Source: Plebeiibacterium sediminum
Lineage (GTDB): Bacteria; Bacteroidota; Bacteroidia; Bacteroidales; Marinilabiliaceae
NCBI RefSeq assembly: GCF_026013605.1
Contig: NZ_JAPDPJ010000061.1
Span: 1 to 35,106, forward strand
DNA: 35,106 bases
Reading direction: 5' to 3'
Shown: piece after piece, positions 1 to 7,946 of the stretch
How the letters are laid out: each line of letters starts with the position of its first letter
How positions within the stretch are numbered: position 1 is the first letter of the stretch
Program-made: the position numbers and the translations under genes
The notes under the pieces: generated by a model
The model's input: only the letters and a program-made list of their open reading frames with translations
Database searches by the model: none
Told to the model about the DNA's origin: nothing

Positions 1-100
1 GAATCTTTACTTGGCCTTCAAAGCTTTTGATATTGATTTCAAAAAAGAAATGAACATATAAACAAACTCTGACACAGAATTTTGAACATACCCATGCTGA

Positions 101-231
101 TAGGTATTGCAAACATCGACAATAGGTATATAGAAGATGTAAATAGGTGTTTTGCTTTCGATTTGAGGTATTTGAGAGATGCTGATAGGTATTGCAGCAT
201 TGTAAATAGGTATAGATGTTAAAACGGGTGT
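101..231. repeat. Degenerate tandem repeat with 21-bp period
   Basis: The pentamer GGTAT (GGTGT in two units) starts at 103, 125, 146, 167, 188, 209 and 227, so the steps are 22, 21, 21, 21, 21 and 18 bases. Most units begin TAGGTAT or TAGGTGT and continue into TTGC or TTTTGC. The units at 101 and 186 are the most alike: an 18-base stretch beginning ATGCTGATAGG is identical at 94-111 and 179-196. The array fills most of the gene-free 312 bases in front of the acyl-CoA ligase gene and stops about 80 bases before its start codon. It could be a diverged minisatellite or an array of protein-binding sites on one face of the helix. Nothing else was recognised in 1-312. Confidence 0.75.
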
Positions 232-312
232 TATGCTAAGTGATATTATTCATTGTATTTTATGGTAAATTTTAGGAGTTTTATATAAGAGGTAGCTAAA
301 AATCTTGATCTT

Positions 313-2370
313 ATGGTAAATCAGCAGCTGTTAAATCCACAAAGTATTGTCGTAATTGGAGGTTCAAATGATTTGAGTAAACCCGGTGGCAAAATATTAC
401 ATCATATCCTAAAAAGTTTTAAAGGAAAAATCTACGTTACTAATCCTAAAACGGCTCATGTTCAGGGTATAGAAACCTTTAGTGCTGTTGAGGATTTACC
501 GGACAACATAGATTTGGCAGTAATTGCAGTGGCTGCAAAATACTGTCCTTGTGCGGTTAAAACGCTGGCGTTAAATAAGGGAACCAAAGCATTTATTATT
601 ATTTCGGCAGGATTTAGTGAAGAGAGCGAGCAAGGGGCTCTTTATGAACGTGAGATTGTTGAAGTTATCAATCAGGTTGATGGCTGCTTAATTGGTCCGA
701 ATTGTATTGGAATGATGAACCAGAATCATCATAGTGTATTTACAACGCCTATACCAGTTTTTAGTAATAAAGGCGTTGATTTTATCTCGGGTTCCGGAGC
801 TACCGCTGTTTTTATCATGGAAATTGGTCGACCATTAGGCTTACGTTTTAATAGCGTATATTCTGTTGGAAACAGTGCTCAAATTGGGGTAGAAGATGTA
901 TTGGAATACCTTGATTTAAGCTATAATCCCAAAACGAGTTCAAAAATTAAGCTGCTTTATATAGAAAGTGTTAATGACGGAAAAAAACTTTTGAAGCATG
1001 CTCGGTCATTGATTAATAAGGGATGTAAAATTGCCGGGATAAAAGCAGGATTTTCAGAAGATGGTAGTCGTGCAGCTTCAAGCCATACCGGAGCTATGGC
1101 AAATTCAGATATGGCGGTGGATGCTTTGTTTAAAAAGGCCGGAATTGTAAGATGTTACGGGAGAATGGAATTGGCTGTGGTAGGCGCTATTTATATGACT
1201 AAAGAATTCGAAGGAAGAAACATTGCTATTATTACCCATGCCGGTGGTCCAGCAGTGATGCTTACCGATACGCTTTCAAAAGCTGGTTTTAAAGTGCCAA
1301 AACTCGATGGGGAAGCTACCGAAAAACTGAAAGAAAAGTTGTACGATGGTTCAAGTGTGGCGAATCCCATTGATTTTTTAGCTACCGGAAATGCTGAACA
1401 GTTGGCTGCGATTATTGATGCCTGCGAAAATGATTTTGACCAGATAGATGCTATAGTGGTGATTTTTGGAAGTTCGGGGCTCTTCCCGGTAAAAGAGGTT
1501 TATGAGGTTTTGCATCAGAAATCCTTATCATGCCAGAAACCTATATTTGCTATTCTTCCTTCAATTATTAATGTTAAAGATGATATTGAAACCTTTATTT
1601 CTAAAGGACATGTGAATTTTCCTGATGAGGTAATATTTGGCGAAGCACTGGCTAAGGTATATTTCAGCAATGATAATAATACAGAGGAGATTCGGGATGG
1701 TAGCGTTGTGGATTTGGAAGACCTCATTGAAAAATTTGAAGATGGTTACTTACCTCCTGAAAAAGTTTCCGCATTAATATCAAAGGTTGATATCCCGTTT
1801 GTAGCTGAGCTGGTGTTGCGTAGTACTCAAGAGTTGGATATGCGGATTAACCATGTAGAGTTTCCGGTGGTGCTTAAAGTCATCGGACCTGTGCATAAAT
1901 CAGATGTGGGAGGGGTATTTTTAAATGTTAAGGATGCTGAAGAATTGTATGATAAATACGATAAGCTGATGCAGATAGAAGGCGCAGAGGGTGTTTTGAT
2001 TCAGCAAATGGTATCTGGCATAGAGTTGTTTTTAGGTGCAAAATACGATGAAGGATTTGGGCATACGATCTTGTGTGGATTGGGAGGTGTATTTGTTGAG
2101 GTTTTAAAAGATGTAAGTTATAGTATGGCTCCGGTTTCAAAAGATGAAGCACTAAATATGATAAAAAGTTTGAAAGGGATTAAAATCCTTCATGGATTAA
2201 GAGGGCAGGAAGGAGTTAATATTGATTTATTTGCTGAAATAATAGTGCAGTTTTCGAATTTAGTTTACCAGCATCCCGAAATAAAAGAGATTGATTTGAA
2301 TCCACTTATGGGTAATCTAAAACGTATTGTAGCTGTAGATGCAAGAATCAGGATTGAGAAAGGGGAGTAG
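313..2370 (+). CDS. ADP-forming acetate/acyl-CoA ligase (fused alpha-beta type)
   Basis: This family interconverts an acyl-CoA, ADP and phosphate with the free acid, ATP and CoA, usually acetate in energy-conserving fermentation. The 685-residue protein has the whole fused layout: an N-terminal CoA-binding Rossmann domain (about 1-130, with VVIGGSNDLSKPGGK), two succinyl-CoA-ligase-like flavodoxin domains (about 145-450), and an ATP-grasp domain (about 465-685, with KVIGPVHKSDVGGV). The motif SSHTGAM places the expected phospho-histidine at His258, close to the catalytic His of characterised archaeal alpha subunits. Length is normal for the fused class. The start at 313 is the first ATG after stops; no clear Shine-Dalgarno site is present. 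It appears to be transcribed alone. Substrate is uncertain: acetate is the default, but other short acids are possible. A SatP-type acetate transporter lies elsewhere in the window (22257-22814). Confidence 0.9.
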   Translation: MVNQQLLNPQSIVVIGGSNDLSKPGGKILHHILKSFKGKIYVTNPKTAHVQGIETFSAVEDLPDNIDLAVIAVAAKYCPCAVKTLALNKGTKAFIIISAGFSEESEQGALYEREIVEVINQVDGCLIGPNCIGMMNQNHHSVFTTPIPVFSNKGVDFISGSGATAVFIMEIGRPLGLRFNSVYSVGNSAQIGVEDVLEYLDLSYNPKTSSKIKLLYIESVNDGKKLLKHARSLINKGCKIAGIKAGFSEDGSRAASSHTGAMANSDMAVDALFKKAGIVRCYGRMELAVVGAIYMTKEFEGRNIAIITHAGGPAVMLTDTLSKAGFKVPKLDGEATEKLKEKLYDGSSVANPIDFLATGNAEQLAAIIDACENDFDQIDAIVVIFGSSGLFPVKEVYEVLHQKSLSCQKPIFAILPSIINVKDDIETFISKGHVNFPDEVIFGEALAKVYFSNDNNTEEIRDGSVVDLEDLIEKFEDGYLPPEKVSALISKVDIPFVAELVLRSTQELDMRINHVEFPVVLKVIGPVHKSDVGGVFLNVKDAEELYDKYDKLMQIEGAEGVLIQQMVSGIELFLGAKYDEGFGHTILCGLGGVFVEVLKDVSYSMAPVSKDEALNMIKSLKGIKILHGLRGQEGVNIDLFAEIIVQFSNLVYQHPEIKEIDLNPLMGNLKRIVAVDARIRIEKGE

Positions 2371-2375
2371 AATTT

Positions 2376-2413
2376 AGTCTTCAGTTCTCAGTCTTCAGTC
2401 AGCAGTCTTCAGT
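2376..2413. repeat. Short direct repeat, AGTCTTCAGT x3, 14-bp period
   Basis: The decamer AGTCTTCAGT occurs at 2376, 2390 and 2404, exactly 14 bases apart, in the gap between the ligase stop and the next gene. The surrounding CAGT-rich sequence looks like a simple-sequence expansion. No function is evident. Confidence 0.7.
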
Positions 2414-2507
2414 TGGCAGTTCATTGGATATAGTATATGAGCGTTTACCTTAGAATGAGTTCCAGGAACTTTTGACTTTTGACATTCAATTTTTAACTAA
2501 TAACTTT

Positions 2508-2516
2508 TACTTTTGC
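2508..2516 (+). promoter_or_regulatory. Bacteroidota -7 promoter motif of the pseudouridine synthase gene
   Basis: TACTTTTGC fits the Bacteroidota -7 consensus TAnnTTTGC exactly. It ends only three bases before the ATG at 2520, so transcription would start at or near the start codon and the mRNA would be leaderless or almost so. A TTG at 2479-2481 lies farther upstream than the usual -33 spacing. The motif argues against the in-frame ATG at 2472, which lies upstream of the predicted transcription start. Confidence 0.55.
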
Positions 2517-2519
2517 ACC

Positions 2520-3392
2520 ATGCAAGATAGACTACTAGAAAAGCTAACTGTCCCTCATCTAGATGAGAGAAAACGATTATCAGATATTGCACCGGAGTTA
2601 TTTAAGGCACTTCCCTCAAAAAAGAGCATTAAAAAAGCCATTAAGAGCGGACATGTTTACATAGATGAAAAACGAGGTCAAACTGCTGATTTTATTAAAG
2701 GAGGAGAAGTTCTTGAGTTATTTGAAAATAAAAAAGCAGTAGTTAAACCAACAATTGAATATCCTATTGAAGTTGTATTTGAGGATGATTATTTGGCCGT
2801 AGTACATAAGCCAGCCGGAATACTGGTAAGTGGAAATAAAAAGATAACACTGGAAAATTCTTTACCTTCGAACCTGAAAAGAAGTACCCAACCAGATGCA
2901 TTAGATCGTCCGGAACCAATTCATCGGCTAGATTATCCTACCAGTGGAGCTTTACTTATTGGTAAAACTCAGGAGGCTGTAATTGCATTAAACAAAGTGT
3001 TTGAAAGTAGAAGTATTAATAAACAATACCTTGCAATTACTATTGGAGAAATGCCAGTAAATGGAATAATTGAAGGTGAAGTGGATGGTAAAAGAGCCAA
3101 ATCAGCCTATAAAGTTTTGAAGTCAGAAATTTCAGAGCGTTTTACCTATTTAAACCTGGTTGAACTTACCCTTTTTACAGGAAGACGCCATCAATTACGT
3201 AAACACCTGTCTTCTATTGGAAACCCTATTTTAGGCGATGCAGAATACGGAAAGGAAGGATTGATATTAAAAGGTAAAGGATTGTATTTACATTCATATT
3301 TATTGGAGTTTACTCATCCATTTACCAACGAAAAAATGAAAGTAGTTGCTCCTGTTCCTAAAAAGTTTAAGAAGATATTTGATTGGGATTAA
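2520..3392 (+). CDS. RluA-family RNA pseudouridine synthase
   Basis: Pseudouridine synthases of this family isomerise uridines in rRNA or tRNA. The protein has an N-terminal S4-like RNA-binding segment (about residues 30-70, including AIKSGHVYIDEK) and a catalytic domain with the diagnostic HRLDYPTSG motif, whose catalytic Asp is residue 138. A second family motif, LFTGRRHQLRKHLSSIGNPILGD in pieces around residues 218-245, supports the RluA/RluC/RluD group. The ATG at 2520 gives 290 residues. An in-frame ATG at 2472 would add 16 residues with no family resemblance and would lie upstream of the TAnnTTTGC promoter motif, so 2520 is preferred. The target uridine cannot be told from sequence. Confidence 0.88.
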   Translation: MQDRLLEKLTVPHLDERKRLSDIAPELFKALPSKKSIKKAIKSGHVYIDEKRGQTADFIKGGEVLELFENKKAVVKPTIEYPIEVVFEDDYLAVVHKPAGILVSGNKKITLENSLPSNLKRSTQPDALDRPEPIHRLDYPTSGALLIGKTQEAVIALNKVFESRSINKQYLAITIGEMPVNGIIEGEVDGKRAKSAYKVLKSEISERFTYLNLVELTLFTGRRHQLRKHLSSIGNPILGDAEYGKEGLILKGKGLYLHSYLLEFTHPFTNEKMKVVAPVPKKFKKIFDWD

Positions 3393-3400
3393 GGAATTAT

Positions 3401-3759
3401 CTATTTACTTTTCCTAAATTTTTTTCTGTACTCCTTATCCATTTTTTCAGTGGAGTATTGTATGATTAATCTGCTACATTGGTCTTTCCATTCCATAAGA
3501 AAATCCTCAATTTGTGCAGGATATTTTTTCCATAAACCACGTAATAAGGTACCAATTCCTTTTTGAACATATTCTGAATCATCAAGCATTAACGCTTCAA
3601 TTAATACAAAAGTATCTGCAGGCTTTAAATTCTTGGTTAATTTATCGAGTTCAACCAGAGAAACAGGAATAGTCCGGTGCTTCCATTCTGATTAATGATA
3701 GCAGGATCCGTTTTTTTAACGCAAAATTCTCTGATCTCATATATTTTGGAATTAATCAT
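3401..3759 (-). pseudogene. Decayed DNA alkylation repeat (AlkD-like) protein
   Basis: Read from 3759 downward, an ATG opens a frame whose first 23 or so codons (with KIYEIREFCVKK) resemble the N-terminus of Bacteroidota DNA-alkylation-repeat proteins. That frame then closes. The neighbouring frame, open from about 3690 to the stop at 3401, reads as the C-terminal third of the same family (WKHRTIPVSL, then VQKGIGTLLRGLWKKYPAQI, then TEKMDKEYRKKFRK). Intact members are roughly 220-230 residues; only about 120 are left here. An internal, out-of-frame deletion near 3680-3690 explains this best. Intact AlkD-type enzymes are HEAT-repeat DNA glycosylases for alkylated bases. The family call is from recalled sequence patterns. 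The last 62 codons could be translated alone, but probably have no function. Confidence 0.6.
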
Positions 3760-3810
3760 GGCTTAAGTGATGTTGTGTTGTAATTTTAATAGAAAAGATC
3801 GTAATGTTTA

Positions 3811-4347
3811 TCACTGGATGGATTCAAGAAAATTTATTTCTGGAGTTTCTTCAATTTCAACTTCATGACTTCGATAAAAAACTACAATATCTACCGGGTA
3901 AATTTTTGATGTTTGATATTTATATTTAACATCATCAATTATTAACTCTTTTCCAGGTTTAACCTTGTAATTCTTAAAATCAGGCTTGAAAATATTTTTG
4001 CCAGTAATAGAATCTACCAATATTTCTCTGGCACAATAATCACAATCAATTAATTCCAATTCAAGGAATTTTGAATTTCCTTTTTCGTGATTTTTAAAAT
4101 ATCCTTTATAATAAAATGAGCAATCAGAAACTAGTCTAGAAGTGTCATTATTATAAATTCTTATGGGTTCTTTATATAGATAGGCTGAATCGCCCTTTAT
4201 TAAGAGATGGTTTTTGTATACCAATCCTTCATGTTTATGTATTTTCTCAATTGTTTTTAATCCAATATAATAGCCATCTTTAATTAGAGCAGTTATATTA
4301 AAAGAAACAAATAATCCAAGGATTGCAATAAAATAGGCGTACTTCAC
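3811..4347 (-). CDS. Hypothetical exported or membrane-anchored protein
   Basis: Not recognised. The 178-residue product begins with one hydrophobic segment (about residues 4-22) that could be a signal peptide or an anchor, followed by a polar domain of about 150 residues with alternating charged and aromatic positions that suggest beta structure. A CDYC pair sits near residue 105. There is no lipobox. The start is GTG at 4347, overlapping the TGA stop of the truncated ParE frame by three bases, so translation may be coupled to it. It lies between a pseudogene and a broken toxin gene, in what looks like a decaying or recently rearranged patch. Confidence 0.55.
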   Translation of the reverse strand: MKYAYFIAILGLFVSFNITALIKDGYYIGLKTIEKIHKHEGLVYKNHLLIKGDSAYLYKEPIRIYNNDTSRLVSDCSFYYKGYFKNHEKGNSKFLELELIDCDYCAREILVDSITGKNIFKPDFKNYKVKPGKELIIDDVKYKYQTSKIYPVDIVVFYRSHEVEIEETPEINFLESIQ

Positions 4348-4529
4348 AGTATAATTGTTAGCCGTTGAACTATTACGAAGGTTTGATTCAGAAACTTTGT
4401 ATTATCAAAATAACCAAAAAATGACTCGAAATATTTATCTGCTTGTGAAACTCCAAATTTTTTAACTCCATAATGATGGATACGTATTAAATTTTTTTTG
4501 GCAGTATTACTAAGTTTATATTTCGCCAT
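4344..4529 (-). pseudogene. Truncated RelE/ParE-family toxin
   Basis: The 61-residue frame starts with a normal ParE N-terminus (MAKYKLSNTAKKNLIRIHHY, then GVSQADKYFESFF), the part forming the two leading helices of the toxin fold. It then leaves the family pattern and stops, whereas intact members run about 90-100 residues and need the C-terminal beta-sheet with its conserved arginine/tyrosine region. No continuation was found in the other two frames on this strand before the next gene begins. The frame overlaps the end of the antitoxin gene by 14 bases, the usual ParD-ParE arrangement. It is probably inactive as a gyrase-poisoning toxin. Confidence 0.6.
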
Positions 4530-4761
4530 AAAGTAAAGACCTTGATTGTTTTAAAATTTCTTCTTTAGAGTCATTTGTAAAATCACTTTGTTCTGATTCT
4601 TCAAGTTTGGCTCTAATCCAATCAATTTGAGATTGCTGCTTTCTGGCTTGTCTGATTAAATCATTAACAAGTTCACTTTTGCTTGAATATTCCTCACTAT
4701 CGACTTGAGCTTTGAGCACCTTGTCGTTAGGTTTCGAAAATGATATACTTTGTCTTGGCAT
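4516..4761 (-). CDS. ParD-like ribbon-helix-helix antitoxin
   Basis: The 81-residue protein has the ParD/CopG layout: a short N-terminal beta strand (RQSISFSK) followed by helices with SSKSELVNDLIRQARKQQ, and a charged C-terminal tail that in the family wraps around the toxin. It would bind DNA as a dimer and repress its own operon. The next gene is a ParE-type toxin cut short at 61 residues, so this antitoxin may be an orphan, kept as a regulator or against related toxins elsewhere. A near-match to the -7 promoter motif (TAACTTTAC, 4787 down to 4779) lies 17 bases in front of the ATG. Confidence 0.8.
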   Translation of the reverse strand: MPRQSISFSKPNDKVLKAQVDSEEYSSKSELVNDLIRQARKQQSQIDWIRAKLEESEQSDFTNDSKEEILKQSRSLLYGEI

Positions 4762-4870
4762 AATCTTGAGTTTTTGATGTAAAGTTACACCAATATCGAA
4801 TCATCCACATGTTTTTGTTTTAACCAATCAATAAATAAGTTTTTCTTAAATATAAATTATTTTACTCATA

Positions 4871-5809
4871 TTATTTCGTAGGTATCACTTGTTGAATAGT
4901 TCCATCTTCGTTGTAGTATAATTTATCAAAACAGATTGATCTGCGGAATGGGTGAGGGCTTCCCTTGTGTCCCCAGCCAAATTTTTCTTCAACTTCAGGG
5001 TGGTTTTTATAATATAAATCAGAATTATGATAGAACATGTACCATTGCCCTTTGTATTCCACAATAGAATGATGGTTGGTTCCACTATTCATTTTGGGAA
5101 GGATCACACCTTTATATTCAAAAGGGCCTAATGGATTATTACTCATGCAATATTTTATTTCGCCACTTTCTGCGGCATATGAGAGGTAGTACTTACCATT
5201 ATATTTATGCATCCAGATGGCTTCAAAAAAATCATCGGTTCCTTTAATGATATGAACTTTTCCGTCGTACGAAATCATATCTTCATTGAGCTTTATGGCA
5301 TTTACAACTAATTGTCCCATATAAAGGTATGCCTGACCATCATCATCAATAAATACAGCAGGGTCAATAAAGTCGCGATTGCAAATAACACCAGCAGAGT
5401 TGGTGTGAATTAAAGCAGAATCGAGGGGATCTTTAAAATAGCCATAAGGATTGTTACTCACAGCAACTCCAATCATGCTATGTTCAACAGGATAGTAAAA
5501 ATAGTATTTTCCATTTCTGTAGATACAATCCGGTGCCCAGGCTTGTTTATCAGCCCAGCTTACATCATCTAAAGAAAAGGCAACCCCATGATCTTTCCAG
5601 TTTTTCATGTCAGTGGTGGAAAAGACATGCCAGTCATACATTGTAAATTTAGTAGCAGTATCCTGATCGTGGGATGGGTATACAAATAGCGTGTCGTTAA
5701 ATACCCTAGCAGATGGGTCGGCTGTATACATATGGGTTATAAATGGGTTTTGAGCTATTACCCAATTGCTTAATAGTGCCAATAGAGTGATTAAACAGAA
5801 ATGCTTCAT
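4871..5809 (-). CDS. Secreted glycoside hydrolase family 43 enzyme
   Basis: GH43 enzymes are inverting beta-xylosidases, alpha-L-arabinofuranosidases or arabinanases with a five-bladed propeller fold. The 312-residue protein starts with a signal peptide ending near VIAQ (residue 20). The catalytic set is visible: Asp31 in YTADPSARVF as general base, Asp149 in DFIDPAVFIDDDG as pKa modulator, and Glu196 in FFEAIWM as general acid. A TNHHSIVEY segment follows, as in other members. The length fits a single catalytic domain without an accessory module. It sits 85 bases downstream of the SUMF1-like lipoprotein gene and in the same direction as a GH11 xylanase, which suggests removal of side chains from xylan or cleavage of xylo-oligosaccharides. 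Exact specificity cannot be read from sequence. Confidence 0.88.
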   Translation of the reverse strand: MKHFCLITLLALLSNWVIAQNPFITHMYTADPSARVFNDTLFVYPSHDQDTATKFTMYDWHVFSTTDMKNWKDHGVAFSLDDVSWADKQAWAPDCIYRNGKYYFYYPVEHSMIGVAVSNNPYGYFKDPLDSALIHTNSAGVICNRDFIDPAVFIDDDGQAYLYMGQLVVNAIKLNEDMISYDGKVHIIKGTDDFFEAIWMHKYNGKYYLSYAAESGEIKYCMSNNPLGPFEYKGVILPKMNSGTNHHSIVEYKGQWYMFYHNSDLYYKNHPEVEEKFGWGHKGSPHPFRRSICFDKLYYNEDGTIQQVIPTK

Positions 5810-5852
5810 GATTTACGTTTGATAGGATGCGATGTGTAATTTTAAGGTAATT

Positions 5853-5883
5853 GTTGATTTTAAGTCGGTTAAAGTTAATCAAC
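5853..5883. promoter_or_regulatory. Inverted repeat upstream of the GH43 gene
   Basis: GTTGATT (5853-5859) and AATCAAC (5877-5883) are perfect inverted arms separated by 17 bases. The inner part also has loose dyad symmetry (TTTAA and TTAAA). It lies in the 85-base gap between the SUMF1-like gene and GH43. It could be an operator or a weak hairpin. There is no T-tract to make it a terminator. Confidence 0.4.
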
Positions 5884-5894
5884 TATTACAATTT

Positions 5895-6764
5895 TCAAAA
5901 CTCTTGGGAATATTGTTTTTCTTGATTTTTAATCACTGTTCGGCATAATCGAAAGCCTTGATCCGGACCTTTACCGCTGGCTTCAAATTTCCCTCTGTCC
6001 GAGGTCATACAGGTATGTTCTCCTCCAAGCCAGCCACCACCTTTTTGTACTTTGTAATACCCAACTTCTATATAATAATCCTCATACCAATCATTACACC
6101 ATTCTCTAACATTTCCAGACATATCGTACAATCCAAATCCATTGGGTTGTTTTTGCCCTACAGGGTGTGTGCTGCATGAGTTCTTTTTTACTTTTTCCCA
6201 TGACCAGTCCCCTGTTAGTTTTGACTTGCCAGAATTTCGCCAATACCAGGCCACCTGATCAATATCGCCACTGCCACTATACATTAAATTTTTTAGAATA
6301 TCGCCCGCATCTATAGCATATTGCCATTCTGATTCAGAAGGAAGCCGGTAACCATCAGCTTCTGTATTGAAAGTAACAGTCCATTTAAGGCTGTCGTAGT
6401 CGTTTTTATTGTTTACATCACTCTTTAAGCTATCAATATTATAATAAGGATTTAAGCCTTCAGAAACACTTTTTTTATTACAAAATAATGCACATTCGTA
6501 CCATGATACCATTTCAACGGGCAGATCTTGTCCTTTGAACATCGATGGATTGTAGTGCATTAATTCCATCCATTCTTTTTGTGTTACTTCGTATTTTCCC
6601 ATATAATAGCTAAATACAAAATCACTTTTATCGTATAGTTCTGATCTGATTAACACAAAGTCGTTTCCCTCAATAAAAACCATTTTTTCCTGATCACGAT
6701 TATTGCATCCAATTAACATTATGAATAGGAAGAAAATGCATAAACTCAATTTTTCTTGTTCCAC
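5895..6764 (-). CDS. SUMF1/FGE-fold lipoprotein
   Basis: This 289-residue protein has a lipoprotein signal (FIMLIGC, lipidated Cys20) and one formylglycine-generating-enzyme-type domain. Family marks include YYMGKYEVTQKEWMEL, LPVEMVSWYECALFCNKKS, YRLPSESEWQYA, GLYDMSGNVREWCNDWY and a final DQGFRLCR. In true FGE enzymes the late segment has two catalytic cysteines. Here the equivalent stretch (GGGWLGGEHTCMTSDRGKF) has a single Cys, so sulfatase maturation is unlikely and a structural or binding role is more plausible. The start is GTG at 6764; no ATG gives a usable signal peptide. It lies between the GH11 and GH43 genes, with a terminator separating it from GH11, so it is probably transcribed separately from GH11 and perhaps with GH43. 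Confidence 0.82.
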   Translation of the reverse strand: MEQEKLSLCIFFLFIMLIGCNNRDQEKMVFIEGNDFVLIRSELYDKSDFVFSYYMGKYEVTQKEWMELMHYNPSMFKGQDLPVEMVSWYECALFCNKKSVSEGLNPYYNIDSLKSDVNNKNDYDSLKWTVTFNTEADGYRLPSESEWQYAIDAGDILKNLMYSGSGDIDQVAWYWRNSGKSKLTGDWSWEKVKKNSCSTHPVGQKQPNGFGLYDMSGNVREWCNDWYEDYYIEVGYYKVQKGGGWLGGEHTCMTSDRGKFEASGKGPDQGFRLCRTVIKNQEKQYSQEF

Positions 6765-6791
6765 TATTGTTTCGATTATTGTTAGTAACAG

Positions 6792-6820
6792 AAAAAAGCT
6801 GTCTGAAAAAATCAGACAGC
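6792..6820 (-). terminator. Intrinsic terminator after the GH11 xylanase gene
   Basis: On the minus strand GCTGTCTGA pairs perfectly with TCAGACAGC across a loop of five T, followed by six T. It stands about 50 bases after the xylanase stop codon and just before the SUMF1-like gene. Confidence 0.85.
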
Positions 6821-6869
6821 AGTTTTCACAAGATGTACTCTAGTTTAGAAGGAAAGGTATGTAATTTAT

Positions 6870-7946
6870 TTATGGAGTGTTTCCAAATCCGATTGAACCT
6901 GAACAATGAAGCCATTCACTGTATGATCCACCGCAGCTGCCATTTTGCCATACACCTGTGTTGTAGCTTTGGTCTTCAGCCTGACGCCAATCACCGTCAA
7001 CAGATACGTAATCAATTTGTACATCTCTTCCACTGGCATCATTTTCATATGCAACTCTGATGTCGCCTCTGCTAGTGTATAATGTTACCCTGTAGTCACT
7101 CATAGATGTGCTTAAGGTCCATGTACCACAGTTATTACCGCCAACATAAAGACTAATTCTTTCAGAACCACTAACTCCACGAGCTCTTATTCTTATTGGT
7201 AATGCGGAACCTCCGCTTGAACCACCACCTGTATCTCCAGTACTGCTTCCTGCATTCCAGATGGTTAAATTAGCATTTCCGGTACTGGTTCCGTAAGATT
7301 CTGTTAACATAATTGCTGAAGGTGACATATCGCTACCTAATCCATAGCCTGATCTGGCCCATGCATTGGCATGATTGGCAAATGTAATTTTGTGACTTGC
7401 ACCAACTGAACTTTCACTACGACGTGTACTATAAACTTGTCTGAATGTTTGTGTACCATCAATGGATGGTTTTTGGTAACGCATATTAGTGTAGATATCG
7501 TATGTAGCACCATCACTGTATACTGTACCGATGTGAGTACCACCATCAGGTCTGTGTCCTCCCCACATTTCATTTACATAATATTCAATTAAAGGGTTTC
7601 TAGTCCATCCATAATAAGCAATTGAACCACCTCCGCCATTCTGGCTATAAGTACCAACATTATAACCTATTACACGGGTTTTTGAACCAGTTGTCCAACC
7701 TTTACCACAAGTGAAGTTACCTGTATAGTTCCACGAAACGCTGTAATTACCCCCGGAACCATTATTGTAGTCAACCCATCCGCTTTTGTCATCGGTCCAT
7801 AAAGACCAAAAATAACCATCATCAGTTCCAGACTGGTAGGATTTAAGTTTAGCAGAACCTTCTGGTTTTACTTCTTCAAGATTTTCGTTTTCACATGCAG
7901 ACATGATTAGTAGAAATACAGCTGCAAAACAAAGTAGTTTTTTCAT
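6870..7946 (-). CDS. GH11 endo-1,4-beta-xylanase with C-terminal CBM36/60-type module (lipoprotein)
   Basis: GH11 enzymes cut the xylan backbone with retention. The 358-residue protein has a lipoprotein signal (LLIMSAC, lipidated Cys18). A GH11 beta-jelly-roll domain (about 41-232) carries the nucleophile Glu121 in RNPLIEYYV and the acid/base Glu216 in IMLTESYGTS. A Gly/Ser-rich linker (about 233-248) follows. The C-terminal module (about 249-358) with IRIRARGVSGSERISLYVGG and the Cys-containing tail NGSCGGSYSEWLHC resembles the calcium-dependent xylan-binding modules of CBM families 36 and 60. The enzyme would be surface- or periplasm-anchored. The hybrid regulator lies directly upstream in the same direction, and the gap in front of this gene has paired direct repeats that may be its operator. 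A terminator follows the gene. Confidence 0.93.
   Translation of the reverse strand: MKKLLCFAAVFLLIMSACENENLEEVKPEGSAKLKSYQSGTDDGYFWSLWTDDKSGWVDYNNGSGGNYSVSWNYTGNFTCGKGWTTGSKTRVIGYNVGTYSQNGGGGSIAYYGWTRNPLIEYYVNEMWGGHRPDGGTHIGTVYSDGATYDIYTNMRYQKPSIDGTQTFRQVYSTRRSESSVGASHKITFANHANAWARSGYGLGSDMSPSAIMLTESYGTSTGNANLTIWNAGSSTGDTGGGSSGGSALPIRIRARGVSGSERISLYVGGNNCGTWTLSTSMSDYRVTLYTSRGDIRVAYENDASGRDVQIDYVSVDGDWRQAEDQSYNTGVWQNGSCGGSYSEWLHCSGSIGFGNTP

Noticed and set aside
101-231. Possible CRISPR array
   Set aside because: The period is 21 bases in total, too short for repeat plus spacer, the units are degenerate, and no cas genes are present.
2472-2519. Upstream ATG for the pseudouridine synthase
   Set aside because: It adds low-complexity residues unlike the family and lies before the predicted transcription start.
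5895-6764. Genuine sulfatase-maturing enzyme
   Set aside because: The catalytic cysteine pair is incomplete, and no sulfatase gene is in the window.
6767-7060. Open frame of 97 codons on the plus strand
   Set aside because: It is antisense to the xylanase gene and its terminator and shows no protein-like pattern of its own.
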